Shown here: positions 1 to 10,875 of the stretch, piece by piece
Numbering within the stretch: position 1 is the first letter of the stretch
Layout: each line of letters begins with the position of its first letter
Assembly: GCF_040954645.1 (NCBI RefSeq)
Contig: NC_092806.1
Location: 27,429,644-27,493,643, forward strand
Length of the DNA: 64,000 bases
From: Diabrotica undecimpunctata
Taxonomy: Eukaryota; Arthropoda; Insecta; Coleoptera; Chrysomelidae
Reading direction: 5' to 3'
Notes under the pieces: model-generated
What the model was told of the DNA's origin: nothing
The model's input: the letters and a program-made list of their open reading frames with translations, nothing else
The model's database searches: none
Made by a program: the position numbers and the translations under genes

Positions 1-902
1 TGACACTGGGGTGCCTCTGTACATTATGAAAATGGTTAAAAATTTCACCGTTCGGTCATAATTCTTGCTGCATTAATTAAGGTATTTTTAGTTCTGGAAC
101 AGTAATTTTAAATGAACTTTTGTACTTATCTGTCCTGGTTTTCATTTTTTTACAGATAACGTTTTCATCCAGTTTTCTTTCTTTTAGATAGTTAAGTATT
201 TCCTGAGCTTCCATTTTTGGCTCGAAACCTGACAGGAAAATCGCCATATGTTTTGTGTGCCACACGAAGGATACTTCCAGCATTCTCGTTGGTTCTCTAG
301 AGTGGATCTAGTCGTTTAATAAGTGTTGGACGAGTTGTTTTGTAAAAACCATCTTTAACAGGCGTCACGGGTGCAATGAAATTGCTTGATATTCTTGGTT
401 TAGGTGGCAGCTCAGACAAATCAACAGAACAAAGTGGCTGTTCTGTGATTGCGTTAACTGAGCTTGTAGTCTCTTTGACATCATTTTGTTCTTTTAAAAT
501 GGATGGATTGTTATTGTTATTCTTAATTTTTGCAGCATTTTTTACCTCCATGGAATTTTTTGGTAATTTTTTCTCTGTGCTTTTTATTTTTTTCCATAGT
601 AGCTTATTATTTTCCTTTAGGATTTGATTTTTACTTCTTAACAGACAAATTAGTTCATTTAGCAGATGAATGATAGTATTTTTCATGCCATCCCCACTAT
701 TTAAGGTTACGTTAGAATTACAACAAATTACACGCGTTTCATCTAAAATTTGAAGTTTTCCGGCCCAATCCCGTGCCGTGCATGATTTATGGAACGCTTT
801 TCCACACTTTACACATATTATTGTGCTTATTTTCTTGGTTTTGCAACAAGTAAACTTGGCTTTTTCGCTCTCGCTGTCGCGATCATCCTTATCGGATGCC
901 AT
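1..902 (-). pseudogene. Non-LTR retrotransposon ORF1 (PHD-finger gag-like), frameshifted
   Basis: Reading leftward from the ATG at 902, a 201-residue frame opens with an acidic N-terminus and a Cys/His array typical of the PHD-like finger in insect LINE ORF1 proteins (CC near residue 20, CVKCGKAFHKSC, then CC). A Lys-rich coiled-coil-like stretch and a polar linker follow. This frame stops at 297. A +1-shifted frame (283 to 77) carries the ORF1 C-terminal domain (IFLSGFEP, then YKSSFKITVPE). Degenerate remains of the next conserved stretch (LWPNG-like) continue to the window edge in broken frames. ORF1 proteins of this type bind element RNA; the RT-bearing ORF2 would lie beyond base 1. At least one frameshift and one stop make it non-functional. 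Family identity is from recognition of the domain order. Confidence 0.75.
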
Positions 903-930
903 CTTTTTATTGGTGATCTTTTTATTGGTG

Positions 931-955
931 CTGTTGAATATTGGATATTCAACAG
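931..955. repeat. Short perfect hairpin 5' of the LINE ORF1
   Basis: An 11-base arm CTGTTGAATAT is followed by TGG and its exact inverse. It sits 29 bases upstream of the ORF1 start on the minus strand, so in the LINE 5' leader. Role unknown. Confidence 0.4.
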
Positions 956-2035
956 AATGGAAACCGTAAACCCTTTAATAAAGATAAGGCACTTAACTGG
1001 TACATGGTAATTACTTATCTATCACTATCAATTTGTCCTAATTGCTTCAAGTTTTTGTTTGAAAGATAAAAACTAAAGCTATAAACCTCTCATTCCAGTT
1101 ATTGCAATTTACAAACAAACAAATTGTTTTTTCAAAAAAGAAAGATGATCTTCATATACCTTGTACTAATTATGCATATCTTGATATAACTTTATAAATT
1201 AATTGTTAATATTTACTTGTAAAACAACAGTTTTTTGGGAGAAATTGCTAACGACATCCTTCGAGGTTGATTGATTTTTAACTCTCCTTTCTTTTCTGTC
1301 TTTCTTTCTAACTAATTTCTTTTAAGTATTAATCGAATTTACCAGCTATTATGTCTATCCCTTGTAGCAAAATTTCAAACGAAACTAATGATAACCAATT
1401 GGGAACATGGCTGTTATAATTATTATAATCTAAATAGCTATTCCAGCTGGTGGTTATTTCCCTAATAAATTAACCTATATGTATCTATTTGTATGGAAAA
1501 AATAGTTATTTGTCACCTAGATCAAAGCCTCGGCTTAATGATTTTTGTCTTTGATGTCGTTTTTCATTCGTCGTAAACTATCCGTTTATCTAAAAATAAA
1601 ATCGAATAACCAGCCGAGTTGTGTTGTCCAAACACGGCCTTATTGAAGACCGAAAAAGAACTTATTATAATGGCGGTATGGCGTGCCAAAGAAAACAGAA
1701 TTAACTATCAATCAATCATCTGACAATAAAAGAGAAGCACTTTAAAAACACATTCATTCCCCTACCAAATCGTAATACACTACAGTGCGTAGACCTTTTA
1801 ATGGTGGAGAAATGCTATGCTGATATTCTAAAAACGCCAAAGGAAATTATAATTTGTACCTATCGTTTATAAAGAAGATTATTCAATATAGTAAAAGTTA
1901 ACCTTTGAGTGATGAATGCATGTGATGAAAAATAGTATTTTTCGCCTAAGGCTAGGGCTTTGCACTACTATATTATTATTGTCTAACTATTATCACTTTT
2001 ATTGATACGAAAAATATATTGAAATGAAAAAATAA
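956..2035. other. AT-rich non-coding stretch
   Basis: I see no sustained reading frame, RNA gene or clear repeat. The stretch from about 1500 to 1760 is somewhat richer in G+C but is closed by stops in all frames. Confidence 0.5.
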
Positions 2036-2039
2036 CGGC

Positions 2040-2625
2040 TAGGAATAGACCAACTGATCTGTTATTTGTGGACTTAACGAAACCTTATGATACATTACTC
2101 TTTTGTACACTATGGCAAGTACTGAAAAGCTCATCTATTAATATTACACTTTTGAAAGCAATATAACGATTTTCCAATGATATTTGGTTAAAAATAAAGG
2201 TCAACGACCAATTCTACGGGAATTTTAGGCTAAATAAGGGACTAAGTTAAGGCTGTAGTCTATCTACAACATTCTTCAAAATTTACCTGAAGAAGGCACA
2301 GAAGAAATCATGTTCCTGAAATGGGTATTTAATCGACGAAACAACCCTATATCAGTAGTTGCCAGTGTTCATTTATGGAGCGGAAACGTTGATTATAACA
2401 AAGAGAACAGTAAAAAAGATCCGTGTGGCTAAAAGGGCGATGGAGGGTGCTATATTTGGAGTTTCAATACGAGACAATATCCCAAACCGCTAGCTACGAT
2501 GAAGATCAGGAGTGGCTAATGCTGTAGAAAGAATAGCAACACTGAAGTAGAACTGGGCAGGTCACGTAGCTCGAATCACAGATAACAGATGGACAAAACG
2601 GATACTGGAATGGAAAGTGAAATTT
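2040..2625 (+). pseudogene. LINE reverse transcriptase and C-terminal fragment, degraded
   Basis: Conceptual translation across frame breaks shows a reverse-transcriptase palm start (FVDLTKPYDTLL, cf. the usual F-D-x-x-K-A-F/Y-D-x-V), then NKGLS followed by a stop and GCSLSTTFFKIYL (the R-Q-G-C-x-x-S-P-x-L-F region), then after a deletion the C-terminal block with a WAGHVARITDNRWTKRILEW-like pattern seen in several frames. The YADD catalytic segment is missing, so an internal deletion removed the active site. Multiple stops and shifts mark it as an old copy. It is a non-LTR element; clade not assigned. Confidence 0.7.
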
Positions 2626-3180
2626 TATGTTTTTCTTTTTATTATTGATATTCAACCAATAAATTACTTCAATCCAAAATTACCCTCAAAGGTTTTACGT
2701 AAATTACAAAAAATAGAGTGTCGTGCAGAGAAAAAAATTAGCTTTTGAATGATGTGCCACTCGACCACACTTGCTCATTAAAAAAAACTGGGGGTTGATG
2801 GGGAGCAGTAGAGGGTTACATTTGAGGGCATGAATTTTGCATAAAGATTCCCCCCTCTCTTAATACAAATTGACCTTAAATTTTGAAGAAACTCTTGGTT
2901 TCTGAGTTTCTAGTGGGGGTCAAATATAGTTTTACTGTATAATGTGGCCTACAGCTGTGGCTCACCCAGGGGGAGGGGGTTTTAGGGGTTAAAATCCCCC
3001 CAGGGCATATAAAGTAAAAAATATATAAAGAATAGTAGGAAAATGTAACTTGTCTTTCACACACAATACAAAAAATCCAAAACGCTAATTGAATAATTAA
3101 ATTAGCACGTTAAATATGTAGAACACAATAATTAATAATATTTTTTATTATATTTAGATATAAATACCTAATATTAGGCT
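2626..3180. other. Non-coding stretch, no feature recognised
   Basis: Low-complexity runs (G-rich near 2970, T-rich near 3140) and no supported frame. It separates two LINE fragments. Confidence 0.4.
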
Positions 3181-3181
3181 T

Positions 3182-3481
3182 ATGGCAAAAGTAGACAGGA
3201 CTGTATCTGCGGCGGCCTTGTGGACTATCACGGGTTGTGTTCCTTTGCATGTGCTAGCAGTAGAAAAGACACATCTCTTTGAGAGAAGAGAGCATTTGAC
3301 AACAGCTATACAAAAAAGAAGAAAGGGAAGAAAAATGGAAGCCCCCTGCAAAAAGAAAAGAGGCAGAACTCGACGCTCATGGAATGAAGGAATTACAAGA
3401 GCGATGGAATCGAGAGGTTTGGAGAAGGAGCATGCCTTGAACCGGCAGGATTGGCGGAGGAGAACGGGAATACGGCGATAG
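3182..3481 (+). pseudogene. Chimeric LINE fragment: R1-like piece joined to another LINE C-terminus
   Basis: One open frame of 99 codons joins two different LINE sources. Residues 6-36 (RTVSAAALWTITGC, VPLHVLAVE) match the R1-like copy at 16.9-17.1 kb almost residue for residue. Residues from about 55 (KRGRTRRSWNEGI, then RAMESRGLE, then WRRRTGIRR and a stop) match the basic C-terminal tail found in other insect LINEs. The in-frame junction lies in a Lys/Arg-rich linker near 3310-3340. It could be template switching during retrotransposition or two adjacent fragments. It is unlikely to be a functional protein. Confidence 0.6.
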
Positions 3482-3649
3482 CTGTCTCCAAAATGTATTG
3501 TATTTACAAGTTGGATTAATGTCAAACGTCAATAAACTTATTTTAACCTTTAATTGTGGCTTATTCCCATTCAAATAGTAATTACTTTAAAATGCCACAA
3601 GAAAATAGCTTCAGAACAATAGATAAGATCTAGATAAGAGAAAGGAGTG

Positions 3650-3700
3650 TTCCAAAAATGTCGTCAGCCTTACAGCGGCCACCCCACTTTCGGAGTACGG
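3650..3700 (+). repeat. Remnant of the R1-like element 3' UTR
   Basis: The block with CCTTACAGCGGCCA and CTTTCGGA matches the 3' UTR blocks of the two larger R1-like copies at about 7488-7525 and 17775-17815. It lies about 350 bp beyond the R1-like coding scrap at 3182-3310, so it may be part of the same dead copy. Confidence 0.5.
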
Positions 3701-5025
3701 TACGTGCGACAGTCAAATACGCACAAGTAAGAGAGGGTGGTTTTAGTTGGTAGGCAGGATAATAGATACCTGAATCTTTGGCACTGTTATCTTTAGTACT
3801 GTAAATTAAACTAAAACCCTCAGACAAGTTCTGGGTGCGCCACTGGCCTACAGTACACATTCCATATTTTCCAAAAATGGAAGCAACTCAAAAATAAGTA
3901 TAAAAGGAATTTTGAAACTTATCACTAAAGCTATGTCAAAAAAAAGAAATAATTTTTAGTGTTTATATTTAAAATGCATGCAATATAGAGTTAAATGGTA
4001 ACCTAATTCTTCTCTTTTTTTATCAACGCCAAAATTGTCTTTATTGTAATATTATTTTTTCAAACCTTTTAAATATTTCATGACGCTTTTATGTAGACTT
4101 TCAAAAACTTTATAAATTTACATGAATAACCAATGACTAACTTGTTGTTTTCACCACTCATATATCAATTTACCCCCAAACTTTCATATAAAACTTCCTT
4201 TTTCTCGGTTTTATTTATCGATATAGCTGCCTCCAAACTTTTTTTAACTTTATTTTAACTCTAGTTTTTCCGGAGCTCGATCTATCTAGTTGCCGAAGAA
4301 AAAAATTTAAAATTCTGATTAACTTTCACGACAGCCAGGAGATTGAATAAATGTTTGCCGAAGTTTTCCAGAAGTGCTCTCCAGGAAATTGTGCTCTTAC
4401 TGTTTTTAAGATAATTACGGTACACTTCCGCTCGCTTTTATTTTGCTAATGAAACCGGCTGAAACTTCCGTTTTCATTATCACTAAAATATTGTTATGGA
4501 CTTTACCTCAAATACCCGGTTTAATAAAGAGTACTTTATCGGAAAATAACGAAGCTTCGTGTGTATCTAGCTCAAAAAGTTTAATTAAAAAACTCTAAAT
4601 CTTTTGATGACCCAAGAAAACAAAGACCACTGGGAATTAAAACAATTATACAGAGTATTTTGCGAAGCTAAGAAACAAGAGACGTTATAATAAGAACCTC
4701 ATAATTAAAATTTTGAAGATAAAATGCTTGAATAGAAGAAATAAGATGGCCACGCAATGTAATGTACAAAATTGTGCAAAATGAGAACAGCAATTGATAA
4801 ATTTCTGAGGATTTGAAATCTAAAATATTTAAAAATGTAGAGCCTTCTGGCGCCTCCGCTAAATTCTTAATACGATTAAAAAATTACCGTTCTTTTATTT
4901 TTGTAGCTAAAATTTAGTTCAAATATTTAATAAAAAATCTCTTTTTTATTAGGGATCTCATCATTCCTAATATTTAACAATATTCTGGAAAATGCTTTAA
5001 GGAATTCGGGGCTAAAGAATAGGGT
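3701..5025. other. AT-rich non-coding stretch
   Basis: No supported gene. A moderately G+C-richer segment (about 4260-4560) has stops in all frames. Confidence 0.45.
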
Positions 5026-5029
5026 ACTA

Positions 5030-5604
5030 TCATTAATAGATACATCGATACATTTCATCTCTTTGTGGACTTTAAGTCAGCGTGCGAAAGCGTCCTAAGA
5101 TGTAAATTATATGAAGCCATGAATGAACTTAACGTTCCCCATAAATTAATATGACTTGTAAAAATAACTATGAATACAGTGATCTGTAGACTGCAGACCT
5201 GCAAATACAAAGCGATCTATCACAAGAATTTTAAATATATACGGGTTACGGCAGGGAGATGCGCTGGCGTGTCTTCTCTTTAATAAAGCATTAGAAAAGA
5301 CTATGGAAGATGCTGAGTTATACAACAGAGAAACAATCTTTAATAACTTAACGCAGATTATGGCTTACGCTGATGATTTGGATTTGATCGCACGCACCAC
5401 ACGAGGACATAAAGAGATAGTTTCCTACTACTTGACGGCCGCACAAAAAATGGCATTACGATAAACGAGGAAAAAATCAAAATGTAGACGTCGATGTCAA
5501 ATAACAGAGACAGAGCTAGAAACGTCGAATAAAAAGCATAGACCACTATAATTTTGAGGTAGTTAATAAGTTTACCTATCCTGGTTCGATCGCCATGAAG
5601 AAGT
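5030..5604 (+). pseudogene. LINE reverse transcriptase fragment, 5' half of an interrupted copy
   Basis: Translation gives successive RT blocks: HLFVDFKSACESV, then a palm stretch, TGLRQGDALACLLFNKALE, then IMAYADDLDLIARTT with the catalytic YADD intact, then the thumb region ending KFTYPGS. Stops interrupt it at several points. The frame breaks off at 5604, where the R1-like element starts. The expected continuation (NKCYFGLNNQLNNRNLS) appears directly after that element at about 7745, so this and the segment at 7711-8270 are two halves of one LINE. It is of the same general type as the copies at 15.8 and 44 kb. Confidence 0.75.
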
Positions 5605-7701
5605 TCCATTCGTATTCTCCTAATGAAATGCCTATGGACAAGAAGCTCGAGGTAACACGAGAGCTCCTTCCGGACGGCAGATGTCATGGAGCATGGAGGA
5701 ATGATAGAGCTGAGCGGGACGTACCCTTTTACCATGGATAAACTTGTCGAGGCATTGAGTCCACTTAAGACGCGCAGGTCCCCCGCACTGGATTAGATAT
5801 CACCTGAGGCGGTGAAGGCCTATGACGGACGGAGCCTGCGTGGCTTGTGGAATACATGAATACACTGCTAGAAGCACAGACCTTTCCTGAACCTTGGAGG
5901 ACATCGAGGTTAGTACTGCTCCCCAAAGCTGGGAAAAAGTATCGTCTCATCTGTCTTCTTTCGTGCATCGGTAAGCTGTATGAAAGAATGCTGCAAGTAT
6001 GCATAAACATGATTGAGAGGTCAGTTGGTTTACCTCCGAGACAATTGGGTTCTTGTAAAGGGAAAAGCACGATAGATGCAATCTTGAGTTTACTCGAAGC
6101 ACTGCGCAACAGAGCGGATGAACATTGGATCAACATTCAATACGCTGCAGTGGAACGTGGTAATGAAGGCAATGGAGTAGAAACAATGTCCTGGTTACCT
6201 AATGAATGTTTTGGCGGAGTATCTGTCTGAGAGAACGATTATGGTGAAGAAGGGCACAGTCATCGACGTGACGGCCGAGGTCCCCCAGGGATCTGTCTTG
6301 GGTCCGACGCCATGGAACCTGGCATATGACAGGGTTATGAACTGTGAATTTGGACAGGGTACAACCCTCTTCACAATCGTATATGACTTCGCTGTACTGG
6401 TAGTGGCCCGGGATAAGCCAGATCCCATATACCGGGTTTGTAACGCAGGCGGCGTCGTAAAGAAATGTATGACGCAGCACGGACTGAAACTTGCGGCAGA
6501 GAAAACCGAAGCCATCCTTCTGAAGGGGGAAAAGAATAGACAAACTGTGGAACTATAATGTGCAGGGGCATGTCTAACACCCAAGAAACACGTAAATTAC
6601 CTAGGAGTGACGTTGCACCAGAATGGAAAATGGGGGGAGTACGTGCGGGAGGTAGCACGGAAGGCTGCGAATAGTGCGGCTACGGTGAGGGACCCAAATC
6701 CGAAAGCACCAACACTGGATGTGTTCCATAGTTCCATTGCATGTTTTGGCGGTGAAAAGAAAAGAGCTCTATGGGAGAAGAAACCCAAAACCATACTGGC
6801 CGAGAAAAGACAGGAAAGAGAAAGGTCAATTGAAAGATGACAAGAAGAATGGAACAATACGAAGGATGGAACAATACGTGGCACAGTGGACAAACATGCT
6901 GATCCCGAACCTAGGAGATTAGGTGGACTGTGGCCACAGACAACTGGATTATTTCCTAACGCAGGTGCTCACAAGACACGGGTGTTTTAGGGCCCAGCTC
7001 TCTAGGTTTGGAAAGGCTGACAAAAATAAATGCCTATACTATAGATACTAGGACACCGTGACACATACGATGTTAGAGTGCAGCAGATATATAGTGGAAG
7101 AGAACAGAATGCAAAGAGAGACAGGTGCGAATTTTGTTACAGTGAGAGAAATGATTAAGAGAATGATTGAAAATAAAGGACTAGTGTACATAACTATATC
7201 CGTGCAGTGACCAAGAAAGAAGAAGAGGAAAAAAGACAGTTGGATCAACGGCATAAGTAAAAGGAAAATATGCTGGCAGTTAAAGGTAGAAAATTGAGTC
7301 ATACTGTATGAGTTAGATTGTGTGAGTTAGACTGCGTGATTCAGACTGTGGGAAAGAAGGAAATGCCCGTCTGGTAGTGATGCCGTACCAGGAGCGATAA
7401 GGGGTCTTCCACGCGCTACCTGGATCGAGACAAGGAGCCTTCTTGCTGACAGTTTGTGGATGAATGAAGGTAGTGCTTCGGAAGTGATGTCGGCCTTACA
7501 GCGGCCATTCCGCTTTCGGATCGCTGGATGACAGAGGAGTGTCTGGTTTAGCAGATAGGCACTCAGCGTAAACTCGGCGACGAGAAGGCGTTTTTAAGTA
7601 CCGCGAGAACTATCACCGAGAGTACGAAGAACGAATCATGGATTAAGGTGAGTCAGGCGACGTCCTGGACTGAGATGTCTTTTGAAGATTCCAGGCCCCC
7701 C
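5605..7701 (+). mobile_element. R1-like non-LTR retrotransposon, 5'-truncated copy 1, with 9-bp target duplication
   Basis: The copy starts inside the RT domain (about 5847: FPEPWRTSRLVLLPKAGKK, then YRLICLLSCIGKLYERML, typical of the R1/I group), continues through VPQGSVLGPTPWN near 6280, and the RT catalytic box is damaged (VYDFAVLVVA where Y/F-A-D-D is expected). C-terminal sequence runs in shifted frames to about 7260, followed by a 3' UTR ending CCAGGCCCCCC. Compared with copy 2 at 16.5 kb it has an internal deletion near 6710 that removes about 230 bp of C-terminal coding sequence. The motif TGAAGAAGT occurs at 5596-5604 and again at 7702-7710, a target-site duplication that fixes both ends. 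Confidence 0.8.
5847..6558 (+). pseudogene. Reverse transcriptase segment of R1-like copy 1
   Basis: Two overlapping open segments (5847-6230 and 6202-6558, different frames) cover the RT fingers and palm: LLPKAGKK, a re-used GKLYERML, QLGSCKGKSTIDAI, then after a shift EYLSERTIMV, VPQGSVLGP and HGLKLAAEKTEAILL. The last is the post-catalytic motif of R1-group RTs. The frameshift near 6200 and the missing acidic pair of the catalytic box mean no active enzyme can be made. Confidence 0.75.
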
Positions 7702-7710
7702 TGAAGAAGT

Positions 7711-8270
7711 AAAACAAAAGGGACTGATAGCGAACAAATGTTACTTTGGACTAAATAACCAGCTAAATAACAGAAATTTAAGCCATAAAACCAAAAACAA
7801 TATATAGAACACTCATTCTACCAGTGCTGACATATGCTTCAGAAACATGGACCATATCCAAAACAGACGCAAATCGTCTAATCGTCATCAAACGGATGAT
7901 ACTTCGCATAATAATGGGCGCAATCTGTGAAAATGGTATTTGGAGAATGCGATATAATTTCGAATTATACTAGAAGTATAAAGAAATAGTTAATGGTAAA
8001 GACGGAATATCTTTCATAAAAATAGGTAGCCTTAGGTAGGCTGGACATGTGTCAAAAACAAATGAAAATTACACACCCAGACGCACCCTATTAGTGGCAC
8101 GAGTAGAAAAGAGGAGTAGAGGTAGACCAAGAGTGAGATGGACGGATGGTGTGGACGAAGTCACGAGGAAGATCGGCGCAGCATAATGACAACGGTTGGC
8201 GATGAACAGAAACGACTGACGAAATAGACTGGGGAAGGTCAAGGCTTAACTAGGCCTGTAGCACCACTGA
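7711..8270 (+). pseudogene. LINE C-terminal segment, 3' half of the copy split by the R1-like element
   Basis: Translation across breaks gives NKCYFGLNNQLNNRNLS, LILPVLTYASETWTISK, KRMILRIIMGAICENG, AGHVSKTNENYTPRR, then RSRGRPRVRWTDGVDEV, the classic C-terminal order of RTE-like insect LINEs after the RT thumb. It ends in a CACTGATGATGAT-type simple tail near 8268, where such elements usually stop. It is the continuation of 5030-5604. Confidence 0.75.
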
Positions 8271-8454
8271 TGATGATTATTAATAGAAGCATACTAAAAA
8301 ACTTCACAGCGTTAGAAACATAATGTACGTTCGAAGATGAAAGGAAGTTGGTATATCTATGTTCACAAATCAACTGACAAAAATAAACTAGGAAAGCAAA
8401 ATTGAATATGTCACAGGAGCTACAAAATTGAATTTATAAAGTAATACTAACATT

Positions 8455-8720
8455 AGCTGGTCATGTTTATTAAAATAAAAAGGATACAATTACTAGACCA
8501 TATAGAACGACTGAATAAGATGGAACCTACAAAATGTATATAGAATTAAAAACCGATGAAAGTCGAAGGAGAGGTACGTCCAAACCAAGATTTAAAAACC
8601 AAATCGAAGAAATCATAAGAACATTAGGACTGCAAAACTGAAAAATCACGGTAAATAAAAGGAAGGAATGGAAACGTAGCCTGGAGCGGGACCAAGACCC
8701 ATAATGGATTGTAGAGCCAA
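8455..8720 (+). pseudogene. LINE C-terminal fragment
   Basis: A degraded frame reads RRRGTSKPRFKNQIEEII, RTLGLQN, then KRKEWKRSLERDQDP, the basic RPR-W/F-x-D-x-V-type tail plus the final R-x-x-W-R block of LINE ORF2 proteins. Ends near ACGATAATAATGATAA, a short simple tail. Separate from the copy ending at 8270. Confidence 0.55.
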
Positions 8721-8929
8721 CGATAATAATGATAAAACAGAATTAGAAACTTGGATTTAATGTAGATGATTAGAGTAAGTGGTTTCAGCTACGAGATATA
8801 GAAAGATCAATAATTTTAATAATCCTCAATTAAATAATTTAATACTATCTTGTTTACTAGGCAAGCGAATGGTAGAAAATGGAATAATATAAAGTTTTCA
8901 ATATAAAAAGTTAGCAAATATGGAAGATT

Positions 8930-9290
8930 CTAAGATAATATCGATTACCGCTGAAGTATATCGACCTGATCAGATGTATCTATGGCAGATACAGAGCCAG
9001 TCTAAAATACGCGGGAGAAATAATCGAAGAAATATTTATACAGTGGGGCATTAAGCAAGAATGTCTTGACTGGATCATGGAAAAAGTAAACTGATAGGAG
9101 AACAAGCATTAAATAAATTTTATAAATGATGTCCCATAACTGGTCCTAGCAGCCACATGCAAAGAAAGATAGACAAGTTTACGCAATAATCCCCAATAAT
9201 TATATAATTAATTCAAAATAGAAACCTAAAATAAAATAAATAAACTAGAAATAGAAGTAGTAGACAGATTCACATAATTAACAACATAGT
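8930..9290 (+). pseudogene. LINE reverse transcriptase fragment, heavily degraded
   Basis: Pieces recognisable in mixed frames are SLKYAGEIIEEIFIQWGIKQ (the I-Q-R-G-V-R-Q-G-C approach), a decayed catalytic segment around 9128 followed by LVLAATCKE, and LEIEVVDRFT (the E-V-V-D-x-F-x-Y-L-G thumb). Order and spacing fit a Jockey/L2-like RT. No intact active site remains. Confidence 0.5.
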
Positions 9291-9427
9291 TATTAACATC
9301 TTAACAGATGTGTTGTGGTTCATCATTGATTTTCAGCAGCTCGGTAGTTTAATTAGTGATATTATCATCATCCATTTTCACAAATTAACTCAGTCATTTA
9401 TACCCTTGTCTCTATTTCTCATCCAAA

Positions 9428-9634
9428 ATGGTTACCTTGAAAATCACGTCAATTGACAAAATCGACAAAAGGAATAAAGACAACAATTTACGTTTACAAA
9501 TGCAGTTGTTATATATCTGTATCACCGATTGTCAAGGAAAAATCGTTAGTTCTCTGGTCTATAGGTACCATAGTCTGGAATCAGTTTTACGGATAAGTTT
9601 TGGTACTGTCAACATGTGTAATATTAACCAGTAA
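9428..9634 (+). CDS. Short hypothetical ORF, function unknown
   Basis: 68 codons from ATG to TAA, with no motif I recognise. It follows a LINE fragment and precedes AT-rich DNA. It could be a chance frame; no splice or promoter signal supports it. Confidence 0.15.
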   Translation: MVTLKITSIDKIDKRNKDNNLRLQMQLLYICITDCQGKIVSSLVYRYHSLESVLRISFGTVNMCNINQ

Positions 9635-9897
9635 TCCTTCAGTTTGAATAAAATTTCATTATTTACCTAATTAAAGCTGTTCATTTTTTTCTTAAAACTT
9701 ATGTTCCATATGTCAATAAATATTGTAACAAGTATCTATGTGACCAATTTGCTTGTACTATAACAATATACTTTCTCAAATACTTGAAATTCTAGCTCTG
9801 CATATGTTTCGCTTGAATTAAATCCCAATAAAAATGGAAATGTAATAAAATCCATGAAATAGTTCACACATGAGCGAACCTATCAAAGGAATTTTAC

Positions 9898-10182
9898 CTC
9901 AGTCAGATGATCGCCGAATTTCCAACGCGTTGCCAAAATGTCCTGTAGACTTTCGTATTAAAAAAAGTACGTAAAAATATGTGAAAAAGACCAAAAACGT
10001 TCATCCCTTTCCCTTTGAATTGAAAATCAAAGTTGCTCAACGAAATTCCTGAACCAAGCAATTGGTATGCAGCCTGAACGACACCGATGTTTTGTGCGCT
10101 TGTGGTAGATCCTGTGGGGTTTTTCAGGGCCGCCTTTGGGTAACTTGGACGGAAACGTGAGCCGGTGTTTAGTTTTAAACTT
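9898..10182 (-). other. Candidate host-gene exon(s), minus strand
   Basis: Minus strand only. A strong acceptor (CTTCTCCTTTTTGTCCAG) ends at 10183, followed by a frame open for about 95 codons and rich in S/T/G/A/Q: TGSRFRPSYPKAALKNPTGS, then AQNIGVVQAAYQLLGSGISL. Local G+C is well above the surroundings. A second acceptor-like site (TTTTTTTAATACGAAAG then TCTACAG) precedes a 45-base mini-exon at 9898-9942 (DILATRWKFGDHLTE) that ends in the donor GAG|GTAAAA. The first exon lacks an obvious donor before this. I do not recognise the protein. Confidence 0.35.
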
Positions 10183-10470
10183 CTGGACAAAAAGGAGAAG
10201 TATTTGCTTGATTAAATAAGAAATTCAGACAGAGATATAGAGTTACTTTTAAAAATACTCAAAAACACGACACGGAAAAATTTCGTTTACTTTTTTGTCT
10301 TAATTTCCTACAAACCAACTTGATACAAATTAATCCTTTTAAATATTTTTAGTCTTCTAAAAAAGTCTTTTAAAGATCTAAATTAGTCCAATGAAATGTT
10401 ACCTTTTTAAGGCCTTAGCGTAGGTAGGGATGCAATTTTATTTTTTTGATCTGTTGGGTTAAGTATAAGC

Positions 10471-10875
10471 TTAACACTTTGGCTACTGGCTATAAATTTG
10501 AAGTTTTTTTGTCAAAAACTAAAACTATATTTTGGTGAAATTCACAATATTTAATACTAAAAACATGTAAATACAAACATTTAAGTATTTTTTTAAATCA
10601 TATGTAAAGGCCGTGTCAAAAATAGTAGGTACACACAGTTTTTGACAGAAATAAACAGGCAATTATCTTCTTAGAAACTGTGTGTACCATTTTTGAACAC
10701 AATGTTCATTTTTTTGCTGGACAGCAATAAGTGTCAAAAAACCAATTGGTATATACACAAGAACTTCTCACATCATGATAGAAAAGATGTTTAACAGGAC
10801 TAAATATGGTACAGATAGTTTCTGGTAAACATAAACTGTGTACCAGAAATGGTACAGGCAGTAGCCAAGTGTTAA
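10471..10875. mobile_element. MITE with TTAA ends (piggyBac-type target site)
   Basis: The left end TTAACACTTTGGCTACTGGC at 10471 and the inverse of the right end (TTAACACTTGGCTACTGCC, right edge 10875) agree at all but two positions, counting one single-base gap. Both begin with TTAA, the piggyBac target. Length is about 405 bp and there is no coding capacity. Inside, GGTACACACAGTTT and AAACTGTGTGTACC are inverted, and GGTACAGATAGTTT and AAACTGTGTACC are inverted again, so the element is a set of nested hairpins. Confidence 0.7.

Noticed and set aside
376..1010. Plus-strand frames opposite the LINE ORF1
   Set aside because: They are antisense shadows of the minus-strand PHD-finger ORF1 with hydrophobic, low-information translations.
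3630..3860. 76-codon minus frame as a gene
   Set aside because: It runs antisense over an R1-like 3' UTR remnant.
8262..8280. CACTGATGATGAT as a hammerhead core
   Set aside because: It is the simple tail of a LINE; no GAAA or stem follows.
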